NCBI GenBank assembly: GCA_025354985.1 | Contig: JANXLU010000042.1 | Location: forward strand, 218,978 to 282,977 | Source: Chloroflexota bacterium | Lineage (GTDB): Bacteria > Chloroflexota > Anaerolineae > J036 > Brachytrichaceae | Length of the DNA: 64,000 bases | Direction: 5' to 3' | In this document: positions 33,224-42,057 of the stretch, one piece after another | Numbering within the stretch: the stretch's first letter is position 1 | How the letters are laid out: each line of letters starts with the position of its first letter | The notes under the pieces: generated by a model | What the model was told of the DNA's origin: nothing | Databases searched by the model: none | The model's input: the letters and a program-made list of their open reading frames with translations, nothing else | Position numbers and translations under genes: made by a program

Positions 33224-33985
33224 ATGAGACTTGCAGGAAAGGTTGCGGTTGTTACAGGTGCGGCGTCCGGAATGGGTTTGGCCATCGCCAGATTGTTTGT
33301 GGGCGAGGGCGCACGTGTGGTTGCCGCAGATTGGAATGCGGAACGATTGGATAAGGTCGTAACTGAATTGTCAAAAACCGGGTCCATACTCCCATCGCAC
33401 GGCAATATCGCGGATCAAGCTACGGCTGAGGGGTTGGTTGATCTGGCCATCACCAATTTTGGTCAGTTGGATATTCTGTGCAATAACGCCGGAGTAATGG
33501 ACTATATGCAGGGTCTCGACGAATTGTCGGATGACATTTGGCGCAAGGTCATGGGGATCAATCTGGATGGACCGATGTTTACCAGTCGCCGGGCGCTGCC
33601 AGGTATGTTGAAGCGCGGGACCGGATCGATCATAAATATCGCTTCCACCGCGGCCCTGCACGGTGGCTGTGCCGGCGTCGCATATACGACTTCCAAACAC
33701 GCGCTGGTTGGGTTGACGCGCAGCACCGCCTGGATGTACGCCAAGCGTGGTATCCGCTGCAATGCAATCTGCCCGGGTGCAACCGCGACAAATATTCAGG
33801 AAAGCATGGCCATGGACAGGCTCAGCCCGGTGGGTGGCGCGCGCGCGGGCGAGTTTAATGCGCTGGTTCCGGTTGTTCTGGATCCGGGCGATATAGCCAG
33901 CCTGGCGTTGTTCCTGGCCTCGGACGAATCCCGGCATATCAGTGGTGCAATCATCCCGGCGGACGGCGGCTGGTCGGCCGCATAA
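33224..33985 (+). CDS. Short-chain dehydrogenase/reductase
   Basis: This 253-residue SDR has VTGAASGMGLAIARLF (cofactor site), AADWNAERL (Asp favouring NAD), DILCNNAGVMDY, IINIASTAALHGG (catalytic Ser) and YTTSKHALVGLTR (YxxxK). The C-terminus ends in ISGAIIPADGGWSAA, the classical DGGW close. GGAG sits eight bases before the ATG at 33224. The sequence fits a generic polyol or 3-oxoacyl-type SDR. Confidence 0.9.
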   Translation: MRLAGKVAVVTGAASGMGLAIARLFVGEGARVVAADWNAERLDKVVTELSKTGSILPSHGNIADQATAEGLVDLAITNFGQLDILCNNAGVMDYMQGLDELSDDIWRKVMGINLDGPMFTSRRALPGMLKRGTGSIINIASTAALHGGCAGVAYTTSKHALVGLTRSTAWMYAKRGIRCNAICPGATATNIQESMAMDRLSPVGGARAGEFNALVPVVLDPGDIASLALFLASDESRHISGAIIPADGGWSAA

Positions 33986-33991
33986 GTCGGT

Positions 33992-34025
33992 GCAGCCGGA
34001 TGGATCAAATGACCCGTCCGGCTGC
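33992..34025 (+). terminator. 12-bp hairpin after the SDR
   Basis: GCAGCCGGATGG (33992-34003) pairs with CCGTCCGGCTGC (34014-34025) with one wobble and a 10-base loop. It lies just past the SDR stop at 33985. Confidence 0.5.
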
Positions 34026-34114
34026 GTCCGGTTGGTTGTTGCGGCTGACCCGGGTCGCTGACTTGGAGGTTCTTGATTTTGCGGGGTGCCCGCCCCTAAA
34101 GTACACTCAAAGGC

Positions 34115-35440
34115 ATGGCTGAATCGGTGCTCACAGTTCCCGAAGATGGCATGCATATAACCCGGGACACCATTTTGGCGCCAGGCACATATTTCCTGCC
34201 GAATGGTCTGCATATTGCCGGCGATTCAATCCATCTGGACGGCAATGGTGCGCTTATCATCGGGAGCAACTTTTCCGGTCGCGGAATCAGCGTAAACCAG
34301 AGGACCGGCGTGCGGATAAGCAACTTACAAGTGGAGCGCTACTTTCACGGCATCTGGGTGAATGCCAGCGCGAACGTCACCGTTGAGCATTGCAGTATCA
34401 CCCGGACTCATGAGGTGGCTGGGCCGGATGTCTTTCTGGATATTTGGCTGGACCGCACCGAAGCCTATGGTGGCGGCGTGTTCTTTAACGGGGTCGTCGA
34501 CAGTGAGATCGTCAACAATGATTTGCAGCATCAGCAAAATGGCGCGTTGATCTATGGCTGCAATCGGGTGGCCGTGACCGGTAACAATGCGTCCTATAAC
34601 AGCGGCGCTGGTTTGCTGATGGATGCGACATCAGACAGCAGCGCGGCGCAAAACGTCGCCGACTTTTGCAGCCGCATCTATCATTATCCAAACTGGCGCC
34701 AGACCGGGAGTTATCACAATGGCGCGGATGCCGCCGGGCTGGTGATGATGAACAGCTCGTGCAACAACCACATCCATCACAATTGGTTCCGCGGTGGTGG
34801 CGATGGCGTGTTTCTCGGAGGGTTTCACAAGGATCAGATCAAGGTGCCCTGCAACGACAACACGTTTGAATTCAATGATTGCAGCTGGTCGCCCAATATT
34901 GCGTTTGAATCCACTTTTTCCCAGCGCAACAGGTTTGCAAACAACAAGGCCGATAACTGCAATTATGGCTTCTGGCTTGGTTATAGCGCTCATAACACCG
35001 TGGAAGACAACGATATCCGCGGCAACCGTATCGCCGGGGTGGCCATTGAACATGGTCACCACAACACCATTCGTGCCAACAATTTTGAAAAAAATCGGGA
35101 TGGTGTGCAGCTTTGGGTCGGGGCCAAGCCACCCTTTACCCGCTATTTCCCCGATTGCGCGGAAACTCATGAAACCCAGATCGTAGGCAACACGTTTGCG
35201 CGCCAGGATTGTGCGGTACGGGTGTGGAGCGAGCGGGCTGTAGAAGATGTGGCAGTCCAGCGTTGCCATCACATCAATTTGCGTGACAACACCTTAAACG
35301 ACAATCGGATTGCAGTGCAGTTTGACCGGGTGCGCGAAAGTACTATCACCGGCAACAAGATCATTGGTAATGTGGAGGCGGGCATCAAGCTTACGGGGTG
35401 TAAGGATGTCACCACGGACGGCAACCGACTTGGGTCGTAA
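34115..35440 (+). CDS. Right-handed parallel beta-helix (NosD-like) repeat protein
   Basis: The 441-residue protein has repeated short strands with Asn turns, such as VTGNNASYNSGAGLL, NRFANNKADNCNYG, NTVEDNDIRGNRIAGVAIEH and STITGNKIIGNVEAGIKL, typical of periplasmic copper-binding-type NosD/pectate-lyase beta helices. No signal peptide is visible, unlike most secreted family members. Carbohydrate binding or cleavage is a fair guess given the adjacent sugar locus, but no catalytic set stands out. It ends 246 bp before the LacI gene. Confidence 0.8.
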   Translation: MAESVLTVPEDGMHITRDTILAPGTYFLPNGLHIAGDSIHLDGNGALIIGSNFSGRGISVNQRTGVRISNLQVERYFHGIWVNASANVTVEHCSITRTHEVAGPDVFLDIWLDRTEAYGGGVFFNGVVDSEIVNNDLQHQQNGALIYGCNRVAVTGNNASYNSGAGLLMDATSDSSAAQNVADFCSRIYHYPNWRQTGSYHNGADAAGLVMMNSSCNNHIHHNWFRGGGDGVFLGGFHKDQIKVPCNDNTFEFNDCSWSPNIAFESTFSQRNRFANNKADNCNYGFWLGYSAHNTVEDNDIRGNRIAGVAIEHGHHNTIRANNFEKNRDGVQLWVGAKPPFTRYFPDCAETHETQIVGNTFARQDCAVRVWSERAVEDVAVQRCHHINLRDNTLNDNRIAVQFDRVRESTITGNKIIGNVEAGIKLTGCKDVTTDGNRLGS

Positions 35441-35501
35441 ACTGCACACCCGATTCATAGTTCACTGGAATCAGCTTGACGCGTGCCTGGCGAATCGATC
35501 C

Positions 35502-35513
35502 ACCCTATAGGGT
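35502..35513. promoter_or_regulatory. 12-bp perfect palindrome upstream of lacI-type gene
   Basis: ACCCTATAGGGT is self-complementary and lies 174 bp before the LacI ATG, within the 246-bp gap after the beta-helix gene. No protein can be assigned; it could be a transcription-factor site or chance. Confidence 0.25.
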
Positions 35514-35616
35514 CATTAGTCGCCCCGGCCGCGGTATGCCATTGTTCCGATTCTTGATTGGGTGCACGTAGAAAAACCGTGGTTTTGCCCGGAATTTGGA
35601 TCGTGTCACGTTGGTG

Positions 35617-35644
35617 TTGACAGAAAGCGAAGTATGAATAGACT
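35617..35644 (+). promoter_or_regulatory. Candidate sigma-70-type promoter of the LacI-family gene
   Basis: TTGACA at 35617-35622 is followed, 16 bp later, by TAGACT at 35639-35644, which keeps four of the six TATAAT bases. The operator-like palindrome lies directly downstream. Confidence 0.5.
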
Positions 35645-35652
35645 ATTAGAGA

Positions 35653-35670
35653 ACTGAGAGCGCTCTCAGT
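35653..35670. promoter_or_regulatory. 18-bp perfect palindrome, LacI-type operator
   Basis: ACTGAGAGCGCTCTCAGT is its own reverse complement, with the central CG expected of LacI/GalR operators. It sits between the candidate promoter and the ATG at 35687, so it would block transcription of its own repressor. I did not find a second copy upstream of the ABC genes. Confidence 0.7.
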
Positions 35671-35686
35671 CTGTTGACCAGTGACC

Positions 35687-36790
35687 ATGTTGCACACGCT
35701 CGAACAAATTGCCGCCCTCGCCGGGGTAAGCCGGGCCACCGTATCCAGGGTGGTTAACGGTCAGCCAAACGTGCGACAGGCCGTGCGCGAACGGGTGATG
35801 CGCGTGGTTGAGGAAAACCACTACGCACCGCATGGCGCGGCCAGATCACTTGCGCGCGGCGAAAGCAACAATATCGGCTTTATGAGCTGGGGCAATATCG
35901 CCGATGTGCTGAGCAATGGGTATTGGTCGATTTTGGCCCACGGCATCGCCGAAAGTTGTGCGGCGCACGAATACTTCCTTACCGTGTTGCCCGCAGCCAG
36001 CTCAAACGATTCCAGCCGCCAGGGAATACTAATGAGCAGCATCGCGAGCGGTCAATTCGCGGGCGTGGTTCTGAGCGCACAGTTTGGTTCTGATCGCTCC
36101 ATCACCATGATGAAGGAAATGGGTGTGCCAATGGTGTGCATCGGGCGAAAGCCGGCTCACGCCGATGTGCCCTTTGTGCAGCCCGACAACATGGGTGGCG
36201 CGCACATGGGCACAACCCACCTGCTCAACCTCGGTCATGCTCGCGTTGCCACAATTACCGGCCCGATGAACAACATTGAGGCTATTGAACGCCTTAACGG
36301 TTACAAACTGGCCTTGTCCGAAGTCGGGATCAGTTTTGACGAGAGTTTGGTCATGGAAGGAGACTTCGACGAGGCGCGCGGGCATGATGCGGCCCAGGCA
36401 CTCCTCAAAAAGCATCCCTCGGCAATTTTTTGCGCCAATGACCTGACCGCCATGGGTGCCATCCGGGCGGCCAAAGGTGCCGGGCTGCGGGTGCCGCAGG
36501 ATCTTTCCATCGTCGGCTTCGACAACATGCCAATTTGTGAGTTGACCACCCCGCCCCTAACGTCGGTGGGGCAACCCATTGCGGAAATCGGCCGGTCTGC
36601 AATCGATCTTTTGGTTAAGCAAATAGCCAGGCAGCGGAGTGACAAAAATGGCGGCGGTCTCAATGGTCATGCACCGTCCATGCTTTTTCCCACCCAGTTG
36701 ATGGTTCGTCAATCGACTGCTGTGTTTAATCCACGTTCGCCTCACAATCGTTCGCCTTCTCCCAAGCCGCGAAAATCTCGCGTGCAATGA
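35687..36790 (+). CDS. LacI-family transcriptional regulator
   Basis: The 367-residue protein starts with an HTH (LEQIAALAGVSRATVSRVVN), hinge helix region ARSLARGESNNIGF and a periplasmic-binding-protein-like sugar domain with DRSITMMKEMGVPMVCIGRK and SIVGFDNMPICELTTPPLTS. It likely represses the ABC transporter and glycosidase genes downstream until an inducer sugar binds. ATG 35687 was chosen; GTG 35681 is also in frame. It is alone in direction with the beta-helix and ABC genes. Confidence 0.92.
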   Translation: MLHTLEQIAALAGVSRATVSRVVNGQPNVRQAVRERVMRVVEENHYAPHGAARSLARGESNNIGFMSWGNIADVLSNGYWSILAHGIAESCAAHEYFLTVLPAASSNDSSRQGILMSSIASGQFAGVVLSAQFGSDRSITMMKEMGVPMVCIGRKPAHADVPFVQPDNMGGAHMGTTHLLNLGHARVATITGPMNNIEAIERLNGYKLALSEVGISFDESLVMEGDFDEARGHDAAQALLKKHPSAIFCANDLTAMGAIRAAKGAGLRVPQDLSIVGFDNMPICELTTPPLTSVGQPIAEIGRSAIDLLVKQIARQRSDKNGGGLNGHAPSMLFPTQLMVRQSTAVFNPRSPHNRSPSPKPRKSRVQ

Positions 36791-36865
36791 CAAATTCAAA
36801 AAAAGTGCTTAAATCTCAAAGGGGGTGCCCTGCAAAAAAGTAATCACCATTCGTTAACCCGGCCT

Positions 36866-36892
36866 ATCCGGACGCATGTGTGCAATCCGGAT
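36866..36892. promoter_or_regulatory. Repeated TCCGGA palindrome upstream of the ABC operon
   Basis: ATCCGGA (36866-36872) and TCCGGAT (36886-36892) form an inverted repeat, and the core hexamer is also self-complementary. It lies in the 164-bp region between the LacI gene and the substrate-binding protein. Operator function is possible, but it does not match the lacI palindrome. Confidence 0.35.
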
Positions 36893-36954
36893 GATTCGCA
36901 TCAATTCTCGTTTTGTAACCATCTTTTATTTTTTGAGGGAGGAAGTAATTCCAA

Positions 36955-38436
36955 ATGAAGAACAAATTAATCAATATCGCCGGCCTTGCAGCCGTCACGA
37001 GCATGGTGTTGGCCGCCTGCGCCCAGCCCACGCCCATTACGATCACGAAGGAAGTGATCAAGGAAGTTCCCAAGGAAGTGATCAAGGAAGTGATCAAGGA
37101 AGTTCCGGGCAAGGAAACCATAAAGGAAGTGGTTAAGGAAGTCCAGGTGGCCGCCGGGCCACGCACGCAGGTGCGCTGGTATGTTGGTCTCGGTACCGGT
37201 TCTGACAAAGACCAGATTCCCGTCCAGAAGAAGTTCGTCGAGAAATACAATGCCAGCCAGGACAAGATCGAGCTGGTGGTTGAGATTGTGACGAACGGGA
37301 ACGGCGTGATTGCCCGTGACAACCTCAAAGCCCAAATTGCGGCTGGTAACGCACCAGACATTGTTGGTCCGGTTGGAAAATATGGTCGCGCCCAGTTCAA
37401 GGGCAGCTGGCTGGACGTAGCGCCCTTAATCAAGGAGGCAAATCTTGACCTGAATGGCGTCGATCAGGCGCTAATAGATTTTGTCAAGGATGATGGTGTC
37501 CAGGTTGGTCTGCCGTATGCATTGTTTCCATCCTTTATTTTCGTAAACAAGGATTTGTTTGACGAGGCAAAATTGCCTTTGCCCCCACAAAAAGTGGGCG
37601 AAAAGTATCAAGGCAAGGATTGGGATCTTGCCGCTGTAACCCAGCTGGCGTTGAAGCTGACCGTGGATAAGAACGGTAAGGATGCCACCCAGCCCGGATT
37701 TGATAAGAAGAACATCAAGCAGTGGGGCTTTGACCAGCAGTGGGGCAACATGCGGTCCGAGCTGACTGGCATTGGCGGTCCGGGATTGCCCTTCGAGGGC
37801 GACGCCGCCAAATTGCCTCAAGGCTGGAAGGATGCCGCTCATTGGCTGTACGACGCCATTTGGAAGCAGGGTTTCTATCCGAACAAGGCCGCGCGCGGCA
37901 GCGAATTGCTGACGAACGGTGGCAACGAGTTTGCCAGTGGCAACATCGGCATGAGCTGGACCCACACCTGGTATATGTGCTGTCTTGGCACGGTGGTCAA
38001 GAATTGGGTTGCCGTGGCTCCGCCAATGGTCAACGGCAAGGTCATGAGCAAGATGCACGGCGACACATTCGCGATCATGAAGGATAGCAAGCAGCCTAAG
38101 GCTGCGTTTCAGGCCATGATTGCCATGATGGCGGATCCCGAGTTGCAGGTGTTGTACAACGGTTTGCCAGCCCGGCCGGCCGACCGCCCCGCATTCTTTA
38201 AACTGCAAAACGAAACCCGCAAGCTGAAGGATGGGCAAGTGCCATGGGACATGATGGTGGAACTATTGAAGTATCCCGATATCCCCAACCATGAGTCATG
38301 GATGCCAAATATGATCAAGGCCGAAGATCGCTTAAACGCGTTCCAGGACTTGATGCGAACCAAGGAAGGCTTGAACATTGACGAAGAGTTGGCCAAGCTG
38401 GAGAAGGACCTTGATGGTCTGTACAAGGCCAAGTAA
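36955..38436 (+). CDS. ABC transporter sugar-binding lipoprotein
   Basis: The 493-residue protein is a family 1 extracellular solute-binding protein. The lipobox LAAC gives Cys22 as the lipid anchor, followed by a repetitive linker. The binding domain begins near residue 70 (TQVRWYVGLGTGSDKDQ) and keeps the usual IAAGNAPDIVGPVG and NIGMSWTHTWYM regions. A strong GGGAGGAAG sits before the ATG. It captures the sugar that the two downstream permeases import. The ATPase is not encoded here, which is common for such systems in which one ATPase serves several importers. Confidence 0.92.
   Translation: MKNKLINIAGLAAVTSMVLAACAQPTPITITKEVIKEVPKEVIKEVIKEVPGKETIKEVVKEVQVAAGPRTQVRWYVGLGTGSDKDQIPVQKKFVEKYNASQDKIELVVEIVTNGNGVIARDNLKAQIAAGNAPDIVGPVGKYGRAQFKGSWLDVAPLIKEANLDLNGVDQALIDFVKDDGVQVGLPYALFPSFIFVNKDLFDEAKLPLPPQKVGEKYQGKDWDLAAVTQLALKLTVDKNGKDATQPGFDKKNIKQWGFDQQWGNMRSELTGIGGPGLPFEGDAAKLPQGWKDAAHWLYDAIWKQGFYPNKAARGSELLTNGGNEFASGNIGMSWTHTWYMCCLGTVVKNWVAVAPPMVNGKVMSKMHGDTFAIMKDSKQPKAAFQAMIAMMADPELQVLYNGLPARPADRPAFFKLQNETRKLKDGQVPWDMMVELLKYPDIPNHESWMPNMIKAEDRLNAFQDLMRTKEGLNIDEELAKLEKDLDGLYKAK
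37048..37143 (+). repeat. Tandem Lys-Glu-Val-type coding repeat in the lipoprotein linker
   Basis: Residues 32-63 of the lipoprotein are a near-repeat of KEVIKEVP units, encoded by repeated AAGGAAGTGATC-like words. It is most likely a flexible or extended spacer between membrane anchor and binding domain. Similar linkers are common in Chloroflexota lipoproteins. Confidence 0.7.
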
Positions 38437-38451
38437 GGACTGATTTGTTTA

Positions 38452-38487
38452 CGCAAGAGGTCGGGGCGCCTGTCCCGGCTTCTTGCG
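38452..38487 (+). other. Intra-operon hairpin after the binding-protein gene
   Basis: CGCAAGAGGTCGGG (38452-38465) pairs with CCCGGCTTCTTGCG (38474-38487) with two G-U pairs and no poly-T tail. Hairpins here often protect the binding-protein part of the mRNA so that more of it is made than the permeases. Confidence 0.55.
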
Positions 38488-38502
38488 CAACGTGGCAAAA
38501 CT

Positions 38503-39453
38503 ATGGCGACCATCATTAAACCGCGCAAAGGAATACTTGCGCAGCTACCGGAAACGCACCTTGGTCGGGTGGAGGCGATGTGGGGTCTGATTTTTCTAAG
38601 TCCCTGGTTGTTTGGGCTGGTGTTTTTGTATTTGATGCCGATGTTGGTTTCCCTGGTTTTTTCGTTCACCAATCTTGATCCCATAAACGCTGCTGACGTA
38701 AAGTTCATCGGGTTCAGCAACTATCTCAGAATGTTACAGGATCCGGACATTCTGACGTCTGCCGTAGTCAGCCTCAAGTTTGGATTGCTGGCGGTGCCTT
38801 TGCGTATCATCACTGCGCTGCTGGCCGCGTTGTTGGTCAACGCAAAGCGACTCTCTGGGAAGACAATTTTTCGCGTCCTGTTTTACCTGCCTGCGATGAT
38901 TCCAGCAGTCGCGGCAGGCCTCGTGTTTACCCGCCTCTTTAACCCGGCTACGGGTTGGATTAATGCTCTGATTGGGTTGCTTGGGATCGAAGGGCCAAAC
39001 TGGTTCGGGGATCCCAAAGTCATAGTATGGGGTCTCGTTCTACTGGCATTGTGGGCAATTGGCCCAGGCATGATTCAAGACATTGCGGCTTTTCAAAACG
39101 TGCCCACAGAATTGTATGAAGCGGCCAAGGTTGATGGTGCCAATCCGTTTTACCAGTTCTTTCGTATCACGTTGCCCCTCATTTCCGGCGTGATTTTCTT
39201 TCAAATATTGTTCGGATTTATCTTTGCGCTCCAGTACTTTGAAGTAGCCTATCTGTTGGGAGATGGCCGTGGCAACCCGGACAAGGCCACTCTTTTCTAT
39301 AACTTGTATTTGTATCGCAACGCATGGGTCTTTAACGACATGGGATACGCGGCAGCCATGGCGTGGGTGCTCTTTGCGGTAGCGATTGTCGTCACCGTGC
39401 TCCTGTTTCGGTCACAGAAGCGCTGGGTTTATTACGCCACCGACCGAGACTAG
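38503..39453 (+). CDS. ABC sugar permease (MalF-like)
   Basis: The 316-residue permease has about six membrane helices. The EAA motif for contact with the ATPase reads ELYEAAKVDGANPFYQFFRI, slightly C-terminal of the middle. Its place directly after the binding protein and before a second permease is the MalE-MalF-MalG order. The sugar cannot be named; the GH1 gene further downstream suggests a beta-glycoside or oligosaccharide. Confidence 0.92.
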   Translation: MATIIKPRKGILAQLPETHLGRVEAMWGLIFLSPWLFGLVFLYLMPMLVSLVFSFTNLDPINAADVKFIGFSNYLRMLQDPDILTSAVVSLKFGLLAVPLRIITALLAALLVNAKRLSGKTIFRVLFYLPAMIPAVAAGLVFTRLFNPATGWINALIGLLGIEGPNWFGDPKVIVWGLVLLALWAIGPGMIQDIAAFQNVPTELYEAAKVDGANPFYQFFRITLPLISGVIFFQILFGFIFALQYFEVAYLLGDGRGNPDKATLFYNLYLYRNAWVFNDMGYAAAMAWVLFAVAIVVTVLLFRSQKRWVYYATDRD

Positions 39454-39473
39454 ATGCGCGCTCATAGGTAATC

Positions 39474-40571
39474 ATGTCAACGCTTTCGCCTCCCTCCAAC
39501 GGCACGCCATATACATCCCCGGGCAGCTTCTTAAACAAGGAAATCCGCAACTTGACCGGGCGGGCAACCATGTTTATGGTCGCTTGCATCGTCATTAGTG
39601 TATTTTTGCTGCCCATGGCCTATACCGTGATCGTTGCATTTCGCAGCGATGCCAGCTTTCAGGCCAGCCCAAACGCGCCGTGGTGGCCTGCGCGCGCCTC
39701 GACGGCAATCTATAACGGTCAGGAAGTTCCGATTTACTTGGTGCCGTTTCCCACGGGGATTCGGAATCTGGCGTTAATCGAACGCGGGCGTGACGATAGT
39801 TTGTTTCTCGATCCACTTGACCCGACGCTCACACCCATCAAGTGGACTGGCTCCTGGCGTGTGCTGGACCGGGATTGGCAATTTGCCCCATATACGGGAA
39901 ATTTTTCAGAAGTTTTTGCCAGGGATGATCTCAACCTGCAGCGCGTGCTGTCCAATTCGATCATCATCGCCGTAGTTAGTGTAATCCTTGACGTGATTTC
40001 ATGTACGTTGGTTGCCTACGGTTATTCACGCTTCCGTTTTCCTGGAAAGGCTTTCCTGTCGGTATTTTTGATTGCCACGATCATGCTCCCAGTCCAGGTA
40101 ACCGCCATCGCGCGCTTTTGGTTCTTCAATCGCCTGGGATGGTTCGGAACGTGGATACCGCTGCTTGTACCATCTCTATTTGCCAACGCGTTTGATGTGT
40201 TCTTGTTACGTCAGTTTTTCTTGTCGATACCCAAGGAATTGGATGAGGCCGCGGTGATAGATGGCGCCGGGCCGGCCCGAATACTCTGGTCCATCATAAT
40301 CCCCAATGTCTGGCCCGTCATTACTGCAGTTGCAATATTTCACTTTCTGTTCAAGTGGAACGATTTTTTTGAACCACTTATTTACCTCTTTGGGAACGAA
40401 AAGCTGCAGACGCTTCCTTTGATGATGCTCAAACTTCAAAACACTTTGGCGTCATCGCCGAGTCTCCTGATGGCCACGATCATCATTGCAGTTGCTTTGC
40501 CGGTGACAATATTTTTAGTCGGCAATCGTCAGTTCATGCGTGGCGTGGTGACCACCGGCATTGAAAAGTAA
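39474..40571 (+). CDS. ABC sugar permease (MalG-like)
   Basis: The 365-residue permease has about six helices and the EAA motif ELDEAAVIDGAGPARILWSI. A longer-than-usual loop of about 110 residues (from about 45 to 155) lies after the first helix, outside the membrane, before the second helix. It partners with the MalF-like protein 20 bp upstream. It ends near a long hairpin. Confidence 0.9.
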   Translation: MSTLSPPSNGTPYTSPGSFLNKEIRNLTGRATMFMVACIVISVFLLPMAYTVIVAFRSDASFQASPNAPWWPARASTAIYNGQEVPIYLVPFPTGIRNLALIERGRDDSLFLDPLDPTLTPIKWTGSWRVLDRDWQFAPYTGNFSEVFARDDLNLQRVLSNSIIIAVVSVILDVISCTLVAYGYSRFRFPGKAFLSVFLIATIMLPVQVTAIARFWFFNRLGWFGTWIPLLVPSLFANAFDVFLLRQFFLSIPKELDEAAVIDGAGPARILWSIIIPNVWPVITAVAIFHFLFKWNDFFEPLIYLFGNEKLQTLPLMMLKLQNTLASSPSLLMATIIIAVALPVTIFLVGNRQFMRGVVTTGIEK

Positions 40572-40595
40572 ATAGTCTCTATCGCCGCAAGAACA

Positions 40596-40628
40596 GCCGA
40601 TGGTCCAGGTAGCGCCTGGACCATCGGC
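40596..40628. other. 14-bp perfect hairpin between permease and beta-glucosidase genes
   Basis: GCCGATGGTCCAGG (40596-40609) and CCTGGACCATCGGC (40615-40628) pair exactly with a 5-base loop, 18 bp before the GH1 ATG. It may act as a partial terminator or mRNA processing site. Confidence 0.55.
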
Positions 40629-40646
40629 CGTCATCATTGGACATTC

Positions 40647-41996
40647 ATGGAACAACCATTTCCGCCGGGATTTTTGTGGGGCGCCGCCACCAGCAGTTAT
40701 CAAATTGAGGGCGCGGTGCACGAAGACGGTCGCGGGAGCAGTATCTGGGATGATTTTTCCCGCAGGCCGGGCGCCATCATCGATGGCAGCAACGGTGACG
40801 TGGCCTGCGACCACTATCATCGCTTTAATGAGGATGTGGCGCTCATGGCGGGCATGGGGCTTCAAGCCTATCGCTTTAGCATCGCCTGGCCACGCATCCT
40901 GCCCGATGGCACGGGAGCGGTTGAACAGCGCGGTTTGGATTTCTACAATCGAGTGATTGACGCGTGTCTGGCCAATGGCATTGTGCCTTTTGCCACGCTG
41001 TATCACTGGGATCTCCCAAGCGCGCTTCAAGCCCGCGGTGGCTGGGGTAACCGGGATATCGCCGGTTGGTTTGCAGATTACAGCGCAATTTGTGCACGCG
41101 CGTTTGGCGACCGGGTCAAACACTGGATCACACTCAATGAGCCATGGTGTATCGCCTTTCTATGCCACGAGATTGGCGCGCATGCGCCCGGTCAGAAAGA
41201 CGGCACTCTTGCGCGAGCCGCCGCACATCACTGCAATCTTGCCCATGGCGCGGGCATGCAAGCTATCCGCGCGTGCACTACTGCCGACACTCAGGTGGGG
41301 ATCGCGTTGAACTTTGGGCCGGTTATGCCCCTCACCGATAGCGCCGAGGACAAGGCCGCCGCCGCGATCGCTCATTCCTATGACCAGTTTTACGGGTGGT
41401 TTAGCACACCCATTTTGAAGGGCTTTTATCCACAGGAGATGGTGCACGCGGCGGCCCTGAGAAACGCGGCGATGCCTGCTATTCGACCCGGTGACATGGC
41501 GCTGATCAGCCAGCGTAATGACTTCATGGGCGTCAACTATTACACACCCACGCGCATCCGGGCTGGCGCGGACGGTCGCCCGGCACCCGGTCACCTGCAA
41601 GATGCCGAATACACATTGATGGATTGGGAGGTGGAGCCCAAGGGCCTTGAGTTGGTGTTGCATGAATTACACGCGGCGAGCAACGGCAAAACGCCACTTT
41701 ACATAACCGAGAATGGCGCCAGTTTTGCAGATGAGGTTATCGGTGGCGGCGTGGTTCATGATGAAGCCCGCGTCAATTATTTCCGCAGCCATTTGGCCGC
41801 GTCACATGACGCCATGCAGGCCGGAGTGGATTTGCGCGGGTATTTTGCCTGGAGCCTGATGGATAACTTTGAATGGGCCAAGGGCTACCAGCAGTTCTTT
41901 GGGATGGTGCATGTGGATTACGCCACCCAACGCCGCACGATCAAGGACAGTGGACATTACTTTTCGCAGGTTATCCGTGCAAATGCCGTGATTTAG
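40647..41996 (+). CDS. Beta-glucosidase (glycoside hydrolase family 1)
   Basis: The 449-residue length is normal for GH1. The N-terminus FPPGFLWGAATSSYQIEGA is the family opening. The acid/base Glu lies in TLNEPWC and the nucleophile Glu in YITENGASF. It hydrolyses beta-linked glucosides or galactosides in the cytoplasm, matching the upstream importer. No signal peptide is seen. Confidence 0.93.
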   Translation: MEQPFPPGFLWGAATSSYQIEGAVHEDGRGSSIWDDFSRRPGAIIDGSNGDVACDHYHRFNEDVALMAGMGLQAYRFSIAWPRILPDGTGAVEQRGLDFYNRVIDACLANGIVPFATLYHWDLPSALQARGGWGNRDIAGWFADYSAICARAFGDRVKHWITLNEPWCIAFLCHEIGAHAPGQKDGTLARAAAHHCNLAHGAGMQAIRACTTADTQVGIALNFGPVMPLTDSAEDKAAAAIAHSYDQFYGWFSTPILKGFYPQEMVHAAALRNAAMPAIRPGDMALISQRNDFMGVNYYTPTRIRAGADGRPAPGHLQDAEYTLMDWEVEPKGLELVLHELHAASNGKTPLYITENGASFADEVIGGGVVHDEARVNYFRSHLAASHDAMQAGVDLRGYFAWSLMDNFEWAKGYQQFFGMVHVDYATQRRTIKDSGHYFSQVIRANAVI

Positions 41997-42057
41997 CCGG
42001 CGTTATCCGGGCCCGTCGGCACCGCTACTGCTTATCGGGTTCCGTTAATATTGGCTT

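Noticed and set aside
35570..35590. AAAACC-GT-GGTTTT as a terminator
   Set aside because: The 2-base loop is too small for a stable RNA hairpin and no gene ends just before it.
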